Positions 34,693 to 43,500 of a DNA stretch of 64,000 nucleotides are shown here, in pieces. Under the pieces are notes generated by a model. It had not been told where the DNA came from, searched no databases, and saw nothing but the letters and a program-made list of their open reading frames with translations. The position numbers were made by a program, and so were the translations under genes. Source of the DNA: Desulfotruncus alcoholivorax DSM 16058 (GTDB lineage: Bacteria > Bacillota > Desulfotomaculia > Desulfotomaculales > Desulfallaceae); NCBI RefSeq assembly GCF_000430885.1, contig NZ_AUMW01000015.1, positions 1 to 64,000 of the forward strand, written 5' to 3'. Positions within the stretch are counted from its first letter, which is position 1; each line of letters starts with the position of its first letter.

Positions 34693-35565
34693 TTACCTGG
34701 TTCCAGTCATTAAGTCGTGCAAGTATTGGCGGAATTCTTCCGCCAGGTCCGGACGCTGCAGGGCAAATTCCACCATGGCTTTGAGGTAACCCAGCTTGTC
34801 CCCCACGTCGTACCGGTCGCCTTCGAAAATCAGCCCGTACATGGGCTTTTGGGCCGCCAGCACTTTTAGCGCGTCCGTCAGCTGGATTTCACCCCCGGCC
34901 CCCGGTGTGGTATGGGCCAGAATTTCGAATATTTCCGGTTCGATAATGTAGCGGCCCATGATGGCCAGGCGGGAGGGCGCGTCCTCCGGGGCCGGTTTTT
35001 CCACCAGGTCGCGGATAATATAAATGTTGTCCCGCACCGGTTCGGCATCCAGAATACCGTATTTGCCGACATCTCCCGGGGGTACTTCCTTAATACCGAT
35101 AACCGACGCCTGCATTTCCTCGTACAGGTCCGTCATTTGTCGCAGGCAGGGCACTTCACTGCTGACGATATCGTCGCCCAGCAGCACGGCAAAGGGCTCG
35201 TTGCCCACAAACCGGCGGGCGCAGTAAACGGCATGGCCAAGACCGCGCGGCTCTTTCTGGCGAATATAGTGGATTTCAGCCAGGCTGGAAGTTTTCTCCA
35301 CTATCTCCAGCAGGTCTTGCTTGCCCTTGCTGCGCAGGTGGTCTTCCAGGCAGCGCGATTTGTCGAAATGGTCTTCAATGGCTTTTTTATCCCGGCCGGT
35401 TATAATAAGTATATCCTCGATCCCTGAATCTACTGCTTCTTCAATTATATATTGAATGGTAGGCTTGTCCACTATTGGTATCATTTCCTTGGGAAGCGCC
35501 TTGGTGGCCGGCAAAAAACGTATTCCCAATCCTGCCGCCGGTATAACCGCCTTTCTGATTCTCAT
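34693..35565 (-). CDS. galU: UTP-glucose-1-phosphate uridylyltransferase
   Basis: 290 residues, ATG 35565 with AGGAGG eight bases upstream. VIPAAGLGIRFLPATKALPK is the nucleotide-binding signature; family members have Thr or Ser where this one has Ile in GLGIR. VDKPTIQYIIEEAVDSGIED, AVLLGDDIV and LVEKPAPEDAPS complete the pattern. It makes UDP-glucose from glucose 1-phosphate, supplying the epimerase gene next to it and, formerly, the broken ugd. Confidence 0.92.
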   Translation of the reverse strand: MRIRKAVIPAAGLGIRFLPATKALPKEMIPIVDKPTIQYIIEEAVDSGIEDILIITGRDKKAIEDHFDKSRCLEDHLRSKGKQDLLEIVEKTSSLAEIHYIRQKEPRGLGHAVYCARRFVGNEPFAVLLGDDIVSSEVPCLRQMTDLYEEMQASVIGIKEVPPGDVGKYGILDAEPVRDNIYIIRDLVEKPAPEDAPSRLAIMGRYIIEPEIFEILAHTTPGAGGEIQLTDALKVLAAQKPMYGLIFEGDRYDVGDKLGYLKAMVEFALQRPDLAEEFRQYLHDLMTGTR

Positions 35566-35876
35566 TGGCGATTCCTCCTAATTATCAATTTACCAGGAAA
35601 GAACAGGGATGGAAATGCGGGGACGGTTCTGCAAACAGTCTCCGCGTTTCCCGCTCCCCCCGTGCTTCCCCCCCAAGCTTGCGCATTTCAACTCAGGACT
35701 TGACTCATAACTCAAGTATATATTCCAGCCGGGGGCAGGTAAATCCTCCTTATCCAGAAAAAAGTAATTAGTACAATAAAAAGCAACCTTGAAACCTGTA
35801 AGGTTCATGGTTGCTTTTGTTTAATTATTTAATTATTCAATTATTCAAATGTTCAATTATTCAATTTATGAAATGA
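35566..35876 (-). other. Spacer between wecA-type gene and galU
   Basis: No gene is seen. The spacer holds the galU ribosome binding site and a GGGGACGGTTC repeat copy at 35619-35629, with a terminator at 35779. A frame of 72 codons on the minus strand has no conserved features. Confidence 0.5.
35779..35818. terminator. Long hairpin terminator after the wecA-type gene
   Basis: AAAAGCAACC...GGTTGCTTTT forms a stem of more than 15 pairs with two small mismatches and ends in T runs on both strands. It lies about 60 bases beyond the stop at 35877 of the minus-strand gene. Confidence 0.75.
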
Positions 35877-36971
35877 TTACATTTTAGATGATCCTTGACG
35901 CTTCAAGCCTTCGGTTACCTTGAAACCGGCACGCCCGGAGCTTCCCAGCACGCCCAAACGGTTGGCGGAGTAGATAACCACTACCGCCAGCACAGCCAGC
36001 AATGCCAGCGCCTGGTTGCTGCTGATTAAATTCAACAACACTGCGTTAATCCCCAGGAAAGCACTGAGACCGTATATCACAAGTACGGTTTGCCGGTGGC
36101 TGAGCCCCATCGCCATAAGCTGGTGGTGCAGGTGCTCCCGGTCGGGCTGGAATATCGGCCGGTGCTTGTGATAACGCCTGATAATAGCGAAAAAAGTATC
36201 CAACAGCGGTATGCCCAGGATTACCATCGGCACAATTACGGAGACGGCTGTGGCGCTTTTGGTAAGGCTCATAATGGACATAACTGCAAGGGTGAAACCT
36301 AGAAACATGGAACCCGTATCACCAAGGAATATTTTGGCCGGGTGGAAGTTATGCTTTAAAAAGCCCAGGGTTGCAGCCACCAAAATCAGTGACAGCATTA
36401 CCATGTCGGTCATTGCGGCTGTGCCTGACCTGCCCCACTGGGTCCAGGCCACCGCCGCCATGGTGAGGGCGGCGATACTCGAAACCCCTCCGGCCAGCCC
36501 GTCCAACCCGTCGATAAGGTTAACCGCATTGGTTACAGCCACAATCCAAAATAATGTCAGCGGAACGCTCAGCACTCCCAGAAACAACATTTTACCTGTT
36601 AACGGGTTGGTTATATAATATACCTCAATTCCAAAGGGAATTACGGAAAGCGCCGCCAGTATTTGTCCCAACAGCTTCACCCCGGGGGGAAGGCCCCTGG
36701 TGTCGTCCAGAATTCCCAGCGCAACAATAACAGTGGCACCGGCCAGCAATCCCCATATGCCCGGATATGCCCTTGCCGGAGATATGATCACCGCCGCAGT
36801 AAAGGCCAGGTATACTGCCAGTCCGCCCATCCGGGGCATTAAACCCTTGTGCACCTTGCGAGGGTCGGGGCGGTCGATGGCCCCAATTTTAACGGCAATT
36901 ACCCGCACCACCGGCGTTGCAGCATAACCAAGGACCAGCGCGAGAAAAAGCGGTATTGTATATTTTTCCAA
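35877..36971 (-). CDS. Undecaprenyl-phosphate GlcNAc-1-phosphate transferase (WecA/TagO type)
   Basis: 364 residues from TTG 36971, chosen because GGAGGGAG lies nine bases upstream; the frame extends to 37010 without a site. About eleven membrane helices are seen. KVHKGLMPRMGGLAVY, NAVNLIDGLDGLAGG, FLGDTGSMFLGF and PDREHLHHQLMAMGLSHRQT are the conserved cytoplasmic loops of polytopic phosphoglycosyltransferases. It transfers GlcNAc-1-P to undecaprenyl phosphate to start a wall polymer, probably the secondary wall polysaccharide served by CsaB and TagA, separate from the PglC-initiated polymer. Confidence 0.9.
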   Translation of the reverse strand: MEKYTIPLFLALVLGYAATPVVRVIAVKIGAIDRPDPRKVHKGLMPRMGGLAVYLAFTAAVIISPARAYPGIWGLLAGATVIVALGILDDTRGLPPGVKLLGQILAALSVIPFGIEVYYITNPLTGKMLFLGVLSVPLTLFWIVAVTNAVNLIDGLDGLAGGVSSIAALTMAAVAWTQWGRSGTAAMTDMVMLSLILVAATLGFLKHNFHPAKIFLGDTGSMFLGFTLAVMSIMSLTKSATAVSVIVPMVILGIPLLDTFFAIIRRYHKHRPIFQPDREHLHHQLMAMGLSHRQTVLVIYGLSAFLGINAVLLNLISSNQALALLAVLAVVVIYSANRLGVLGSSGRAGFKVTEGLKRQGSSKM

Positions 36972-37316
36972 GAATTCTCCCTCCAGCCGGTAAAAATCGG
37001 CATCAGACAAACTTAAATCTATTTTATCACTGGCGTTGGTGCTCTACAAATTCAAAAAATGCTTGATATTAGCTAATATATGTAAAATACGGGCTATTTA
37101 TGTCGGGTTTGTCCCCCCGGCTGCGTCAGGCTTCCATTTTCCTAAATCATCAAGATTGATAAAGATTGATGATTTTACTCTTTTTTTGCCGGCGCAAAAC
37201 CCGACAGGCCCGGTTTGGCGGTTCGGCTTCAGCCGCGATTTCAGCGCAAAGCCGGGCGAAAGCCGGGCGGACAGGGTCGCCCGCCCCTGCATCTTCAGAT
37301 GGCGATTCGTGTATTG
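36972..37316 (-). other. Spacer with dispersed repeats
   Basis: No gene is seen. GGGCGGACAGGGTCGCCCGC (37265-37284) is related to the repeat at 34582. The first bases of another repeat, TGTCATTGCGAG, start at 37315. GATTGATAAAGATTGATGAT near 37151-37171 is a short direct repeat. Confidence 0.5.
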
Positions 37317-37351
37317 TCATTGCGAGGAGCGAAGCGACGCGGCAATCTCGG
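37315..37351. repeat. TGTCATTGCGAG dispersed repeat overlapping the csaB end
   Basis: TGTCATTGCGAGGAGCGAAG and then CGACGCGGCAATCTCGG form a copy of a widespread bacterial repeat; related copies lie at 52584-52652. The minus-strand reading of this repeat supplies the last residues and stop codon of the pyruvyl transferase. Confidence 0.7.
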
Positions 37352-38429
37352 ACTCCAAAACCTGGGCTGTGCGTGTAGCCGCGGTGCGCAGGTGTTCCAT
37401 TTTACGGGTCATATTGAGCACAACCCGGGAGCGGTCCGCCAGCAGCCTTTCAATCAGGCCTGCCAGGGCCTCGCCTTTTATTTCACCGGGGCGGCCCGCA
37501 GGCGCCACATCAATTCTTTTCAGGAAGCGTTCAACCTTGGGGTCGTAAACAATCCCCAGCGGAGGCACTCCGCAGACAGCGGCGAAAATCAGGGCGTGCA
37601 GGCGCATCCCCAGGAGCAGGTCCAGGTTGCCGGTGAGGGATATCACCTGCGGCACATTCAGCTTTTCACTGACAATAATGCTGGGTTCCCGCATCGCCGC
37701 CGCCACTTCACGTGAAATCACCAGATCCGCCGGGCTTTGCATGGGTATAAATACCACTGTCCGGCCGGCCTTGACCAGGTTGTCGAGGGCGCGGGCCAAA
37801 TCCATTTCCCATGTGGCCCGGCCCGGCAAGGGGCGGATGGCGACCCCCACCACTCCGGCGCCCGGTTCCACACCATGGCGCCGCAGGATTTTAGCCCCTT
37901 CCGCCAGGCCGATGTCTTCGGGGTGCAGCCCCAGCACCGGGTCGGCTGTGACTTCGACCGGCCGCGTTACCCCCATGGCCTGTAAATCGCGCCTGGATTC
38001 CTCGTCCCGCACCGTGACGGCCCTGACGCCCCGGGTGGTAAGGCCCACGAGAAGCCGCCCGTACTTGGTGTTAACCGGGCCGATGCCCTGGGCATAATAC
38101 ATCACCGGGCGGCCAAGCATGCGGGCCAGCCAGATTACCCCCAGGTAGTAAAGCAGGCTCTGCAGCCCGGTTACGTCCTGCAGGAGGCTCCCCCCGCCGC
38201 TTACCAACAGGTCGGCCTTCCGGAGCGCGCCGGCCACTTCCCTGATGCTCCACCTGTCTACCGCCCGCACCCCGTAATCCCGGGCCGTGGCAGCCGGGTC
38301 ATTGGAAAGCACGGTCACGTCCAATCCGGGGATGCTTTTGCGCAAAGTAAGCAGCATGCTGTAAAGCACCGCCTCGTCCCCCAGGTTATTAAACCCGTAA
38401 TAGCCGGATATTACTATTCTATGTCCCAT
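37317..38429 (-). CDS. csaB: Polysaccharide pyruvyl transferase
   Basis: 370 residues from ATG 38429. ISGYYGFNNLGDEAVLYSML at the start and LLVSGGGSLLQDVTGLQSLL near residue 77 are typical of CsaB. So are YYAQGIGPVNTKYGRLL and the C-terminal LLLGMRLHALIFAAVCGVPP. CsaB adds ketal-linked pyruvate to the secondary wall polysaccharide, creating the ligand for SLH domains. Two SLH proteins follow directly upstream in the sequence, which fits. The last dozen residues (ESEIAASLRSS) come from a dispersed repeat, so the natural C-terminus was probably replaced. Confidence 0.92.
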   Translation of the reverse strand: MGHRIVISGYYGFNNLGDEAVLYSMLLTLRKSIPGLDVTVLSNDPAATARDYGVRAVDRWSIREVAGALRKADLLVSGGGSLLQDVTGLQSLLYYLGVIWLARMLGRPVMYYAQGIGPVNTKYGRLLVGLTTRGVRAVTVRDEESRRDLQAMGVTRPVEVTADPVLGLHPEDIGLAEGAKILRRHGVEPGAGVVGVAIRPLPGRATWEMDLARALDNLVKAGRTVVFIPMQSPADLVISREVAAAMREPSIIVSEKLNVPQVISLTGNLDLLLGMRLHALIFAAVCGVPPLGIVYDPKVERFLKRIDVAPAGRPGEIKGEALAGLIERLLADRSRVVLNMTRKMEHLRTAATRTAQVLESEIAASLRSSQ

Positions 38430-38621
38430 AATCACACCTTCTTATAACACTTCGCCAACACTTCTCAAAACGCCTTCATTTATTAATTTATATCCCATAC
38501 CCTGTCCCGGCAAACCTTGGCCCCAACCCAAATTTTAGCACAGAGGAGAAACACCCGCCTATACCTCAGTGACATATATTATTACCTCTGAATACAGATT
38601 AAAAAAGCACCGAAAGAAGCA

Positions 38622-38650
38622 GCCGGGTAATCCGCATGTAACTACCCGGC
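38622..38650 (-). terminator. Hairpin after the 527-residue SLH protein, covarying with its paralogue
   Basis: GCCGGGTA and TACCCGGC form eight pairs around a 13-base loop. The matching hairpin after the other SLH gene (40465-40493) reads GCCGGGCA/TGCCCGGC, a paired change that keeps the stem. A T-rich segment follows at a short distance on the minus strand. Confidence 0.6.
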
Positions 38651-38704
38651 CGTTTTATCGTATTTTATTGTATTTACATAAGTTAATAAGTTTGGTGCCC
38701 GGCA

Positions 38705-40288
38705 CTATATACTTATGTTAACCGTAACCTGTGATTCCAAGCCTGTTTTGCCGGTGACGGTTATGGATATGGTGTTGGTTTCAAGCAAATCCAGCACTGT
38801 CTTCAAGCCATTCAGGGTTATTGAAGGGTCACCGATCAATTGCTCAACGGTAACGGAAGCCACCCCTTGATTGAAAGTTATTTCTTTAGTGACGCCAAGC
38901 AAACTAACCCTGGCTTTGCTTGCATCTGATGATGCATTTACTGTAATGCCGGTGAATTTGGAGCTGTCTTGATACCCGGTTAAATTAATGTTGAAATTGT
39001 TGTTTGTACCCGTTACCGTAACCGGGTTGCCGTTCACCATAAAGGTTACTGAATTCACCACCGGTGGTTGTTCGGTGTAGGGGGTATCAACTGCGCCGCC
39101 GCCCCCTCCACCGCCGCCGCCTGCGATGGGCAAACCTGCAGCGTTTGCCGTGCTTAAAGTTATATTTTGCTGCCCGGCATTACCCACCTGTAAGCTCTTC
39201 TCTATTTGGGCCACCTTGCCGTCAATTACGCAGCGCACCAGGTACTTATGGTCTTTAACCAACACGGCGGTATATTTACCGCTGTCATCAGTGCTGACAG
39301 TAAAGGTGGGATTGGTGGTAAAAATAAGTGTCGTATTTTTTACAGGCTCACCGTTCTTGTCTTTCAAGGTGCCGGTGACCACAGCGGCCGCCTGCACCGG
39401 CAGGTCGACACCGGTCATATTGCCGGCGGTCACCTGCACATCACTTTGATAAGCCACTTCCTTGCCGGTGGCGGCTGTCAAATCATATTTACCCGGCTCC
39501 AGGTTAAATTTAAAACGACCGTTGGCGTCGGTTTTGGTTAAAGCCAATACTTCATAGCCGTCGGCCTGATATATTTTTACCACAGCATTGGGCACGGCCG
39601 CATTATTATAAGTTACCTTGCCGTCAATACCGGTTGCTTTAAGCGGCTGGGGTTGAACCGGTGTACCGGCGCCCGGTGTATAGCCCAGGGCCCGGTCCAG
39701 GGATACTATCGCCTCTGCCCTGCTGATGCCTTTTTGCGGTGCAAATGAGTTGTCCGGCATGCCTTTCATCAAGCCGGCCCGGACAACGGCGCCGGTATTG
39801 GCGCGGGCCCATGGCGCAATTTGCCCGGCGTCCGTGAAATTATCAATCCCACCGGTATCCGGGGTGAGCTTGAGCAAACGCACCAAAACGCCGGCCGCTT
39901 CCTGACGGGTGATGGTTTGGTTGGGTCTGAAGGTGCCGTCGGAATACCCGCCGATATAACCTGCGGCGGTTGCATTCGCCACATCACCATAATACCAGGT
40001 TCCGGGCTTGACATCCGGAAAATTCGCGCCTGACTTGCTCTGCTCAACTTTGAACGCGCGGTTGACCAAAGCGACAAATTCCGCCCTGCTAACCTGGCGG
40101 TTAGGCTTAAAGGTGCCGTCAGCATATCCGGCGGCCAGCCCTTGATCCACCCATTTGTTTATCTGCCCTGCCGCCCAGTGGCCCTGCAAATCGGTAAAAC
40201 CGGCTGCCAGGGCATAGCCCGTCAGGGTCAACAGTACCAACATTGTCAAAAATAATATACGTGTTGCCTTTTGGGTCATTCTTTGCAT
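38705..40288 (-). CDS. SLH-domain surface protein with carboxypeptidase-regulatory-like domains
   Basis: 527 residues from ATG 40288, with AAAGGAGG upstream; an ATG three codons later is possible. A signal peptide (ILFLTMLVLLTLTGYALA) is followed by three SLH domains at about residues 30-205 (GHWAAGQINKWVDQGLAAGY, GTFRPNQTITRQEAAGVL, PQKGISRAEAIVSLDRAL). Two Ig-like CarboxypepD_reg domains (DANGRFKFNLEPGKYDLTAA; NGEPVKNTTLIFTTNPTF) come next, then a run of nine glycines and a C-terminal beta-rich domain. It should bind pyruvylated wall polymer made with CsaB. Its first 350 residues are paralogous to the next gene. Confidence 0.88.
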   Translation of the reverse strand: MQRMTQKATRILFLTMLVLLTLTGYALAAGFTDLQGHWAAGQINKWVDQGLAAGYADGTFKPNRQVSRAEFVALVNRAFKVEQSKSGANFPDVKPGTWYYGDVANATAAGYIGGYSDGTFRPNQTITRQEAAGVLVRLLKLTPDTGGIDNFTDAGQIAPWARANTGAVVRAGLMKGMPDNSFAPQKGISRAEAIVSLDRALGYTPGAGTPVQPQPLKATGIDGKVTYNNAAVPNAVVKIYQADGYEVLALTKTDANGRFKFNLEPGKYDLTAATGKEVAYQSDVQVTAGNMTGVDLPVQAAAVVTGTLKDKNGEPVKNTTLIFTTNPTFTVSTDDSGKYTAVLVKDHKYLVRCVIDGKVAQIEKSLQVGNAGQQNITLSTANAAGLPIAGGGGGGGGGAVDTPYTEQPPVVNSVTFMVNGNPVTVTGTNNNFNINLTGYQDSSKFTGITVNASSDASKARVSLLGVTKEITFNQGVASVTVEQLIGDPSITLNGLKTVLDLLETNTISITVTGKTGLESQVTVNISI

Positions 40289-40464
40289 GTGCCTCCTTTT
40301 TTCTAATTTGTTGTTTGTCGTTAAAATTACCTGGTTTATATATTCCACCCGATTATTGTCACTTCCTGCTTTGCTTCCTGTTTCTTCTTCTTTCTTGACT
40401 TGCCTTGGCGGGCATGGTATTTTGGAATCAATTGAGAAGATCCAGCAGTAAAGAAAAGAAATCA

Positions 40465-40493
40465 GCCGGGCAATCCGCATGGAACTGCCCGGC
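40465..40493 (-). terminator. Hairpin after the 1148-residue SLH protein
   Basis: GCCGGGCA/TGCCCGGC stem with the loop ATCCGCATGGAAC on the plus strand. The 3' flanks of both SLH genes are nearly identical from the GGTGYCRGGCACC motif at the stop codon to this hairpin. Confidence 0.6.
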
Positions 40494-40538
40494 CGTTTAG
40501 TTGTATTTACATAAGTTAATAAGTTTGGTGCCTGACAC

Positions 40539-43500
40539 CTATTTGTTGATGTTGATATTGTATGTTGTTATGCCGTTATTATTGCTTACTGCGGCAGATA
40601 TCTCTACAACATTTGTGTTACCGCTGATAGTTTTCAGCCAGTCATATAAGCTTTCAACTTTTACCCGATTCAAGTTTAGAGATTTAATTAAATCCAAGCG
40701 GTTGATTTGTGTATCATTTGCAACTGTTACAATCATGCTGGGCACATCATTAGTAACGAAAGCTTGTTTAGCCTGAACATCGGTAGATTCTTTGATGGCG
40801 TTGTACAGGGTGGTAAAGTTGATCGCATTGAAGACCGCACTCCTGGTATTTGCATCAAGCTTATTGATTTCATTGAATAAGGTTTGAAAGTCAATCGCCT
40901 CTATGATGGCATTTTGTGTGGTTTCGTCCGCGCCGGTTATTGAACTGAAAATCCGGCTGAAATCTATGCCTGAAATGTCGCCGTTTAATAAGGCTTCAAA
41001 CAAGATTAATTTGTCTTGCTCTGATAACACTGATAGCAGCGCATCCGATTTGATTGCTTTTACAATAGTTATTTTATTTTCACTGTTAATTATCATGGGC
41101 ATGATTGTCTTCAAATCGTTTAACAGGCTGCTTTTGTATTGAGCCGGAGCGCTCTTGGCCGCTTTAAAAGCATTGGTAAAGTTAGATGCGGCCAATACGG
41201 ATTTTTTAGTTTGGTCGCTGGCTTTATTAATTGCATTAAACAAACCGCTGAAGTCAATACCGGCAATGATTGAATTCACAGTAGCCGAATCGATTTTCTT
41301 TAAAGCATTAAATAAGGCGGTTAAATCCTGTGACGAGATGTTAACATTCGGGACTAAAATATTGCTGATATTATTTAATGTTCCGGACTTTAAAGCAAAT
41401 TCGCCATAAGGACCCAATCCTTCCACAGTTAACTTCAGGGTGCAATCTTGGCTAACCTCTGTGCCGGTTTGGGTATTAATTTGACTTAAAGAAACTGAAA
41501 TATTACTACCAACCGGTGTTTGTCCGGCGAATTTGGTTATTGTCGGCGCCCCGGCCTTGACGGTTAATGCAAATTCTCTGGTAACCGTGACACCATCGCA
41601 TGTAACTTGGGTGGTTAAAGTAACGCTGACATCGGTTTGTTGACGGGTTACTTTACCGTTAGCGGCAACAACGCTGGCATTGGACGATAACCACACTATA
41701 TTTGATCCTTTTGCACCGGTAGATGGCAGCGTTAAATCCTGGGTAACACCGGCGGCGCTGTCCCCGGAGGCGAAAATCGACAGGTTTTTCGCATCTGAGA
41801 AAGCTTTCTCCGCACATTGCAGCAATGTTTGCACCTTTTCTTTTAAAGTGTTGTCAGCGATATCGTTATCACTGGTTTTACCGATTAGGACCAAGTATGC
41901 ATTAACTTTGTTACGTGCTGTTTTGATCTTATCTTCGTTGTCCTGGTTGTATGTTATTGACGAGCTCCAACTAATTGCATCAATTGCCGCGCCTTTAACA
42001 TTTTCTATTAACTCATCCTTTATACTGTCGTCCACGTTAATTGTTACGTTATTAGGATCGGATATTTCCAAAGAAACATCAGAACTATTAATTTCCAGCT
42101 TAGGTACTATTGTTCCTTCGCCAACTGTAATTTTTGTACCTGTTGAACCCTGCGGTACGGTTATACTTGTAACTGTTCCGCTGCCGCTCAAGTTTAAGCT
42201 GGCGTTATTGCCAGATATTTGGACTGATGACAAAGTAGTATTTGTGTTAGTTTTAATTGCGGCGCTTTGATTTAACTTAAGTGTACCTACTGTGGTACTA
42301 GCTCCGGGGGAGGTTGGCGGTGCCACAGTAATGGTTAAGTTCGGAGCATCAACAGTTATGGTGCTACCTGAAAGTTCTCCCCTTAATTCAACCTCTTGAT
42401 TGGCTGCTTCGGACTGGATGGTAATGTCCCCAAAGGAGCCTTGTTCTGCTTCTAAAATAACCTTGGAGCCAACGTTTGTTCTTTTGAGATTCGTAGTACC
42501 ACGGGTTACAATTCTAACCGGATTTTGCTGATTGGAAGCTTTTACGGCCACTTGATCGGCCTCAACATTTTCAAATCCAACAGATGATGATGCGCCGGAA
42601 AGAACTTCGATATTAGCTGCTTTTATATTACGCAGGGTAACCTCGCCGGCAGCGCCCGGATCCAAAGTTAATTTTGTCGTGAATTCGGCTAATCCGCTGG
42701 CCGGACCAAAAGTTCCGGAGCTTTTGATGGTATAACCCCTGGAGTCGCTGTACGTTTCCCCTGCCTTTATATCACTTTCGCCAAGTACGATCGGGTCTGA
42801 ATCAGGAGTAATGCCGCCACCGCCACCGCCGCCGCCTGCAGATGAAACGGTGAAAGGAGCTTTGAGCGTGCCGGTAGCATATTCTCCCGCTGCGCCGGCT
42901 TGCAGGTCTTCTTTAATAATTACCGGCCCCTTGGTCTGACTTGTGGGGTCATAAGCCCGCACAGTGTATGTCCTGTCAGGCAATACGGCAACGGTGTATT
43001 CACCGTAGCTATTGGTTACGGTTACAAAAGTGGGGTTGGTGGTGAACAGCATCTTGGTATTTTTAAGGGCACTGTTGCTTTTGTCCACCAGTTTACCTTT
43101 TAAGACAGCCGCTTTGACCATTTTTAAGTCAGCCGTCGATATTTGATTACTTGTTACCTTAACGTCATCGAGATAAGCAACCTGTTGATCAGTTGAAGCG
43201 GTTAAATTGTAAACTCCGGCTTCCAGGGCCAGTTTATATTTTCCGTCTTTACCGGTCTTGGTTTCTTTTATGGCTTCAAAACTTCCTGCCTTGAAAACTC
43301 GGACTACGGCGCCCGCCACAGCCTTATCGTCAAAAGTTACCTTTCCTTCTATGGCACTGTTGACGACAACCTTGTTACCGTATTTGACCAGGGCACGGTC
43401 AAGGGTTACAACTGTCTCAGCCCTGGTAATACTTTTAACCGGTTTAAAAGTTTTGTCCGGAAAACCGCCCATCAACCCTGCTTTGGCCGCAGCGCCGATG

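Noticed and set aside
34517-34789. 90-codon plus-strand frame after galU
   Set aside because: It begins in repeat sequence and ends inside the galU gene on the opposite strand; no conserved features or ribosome binding site.
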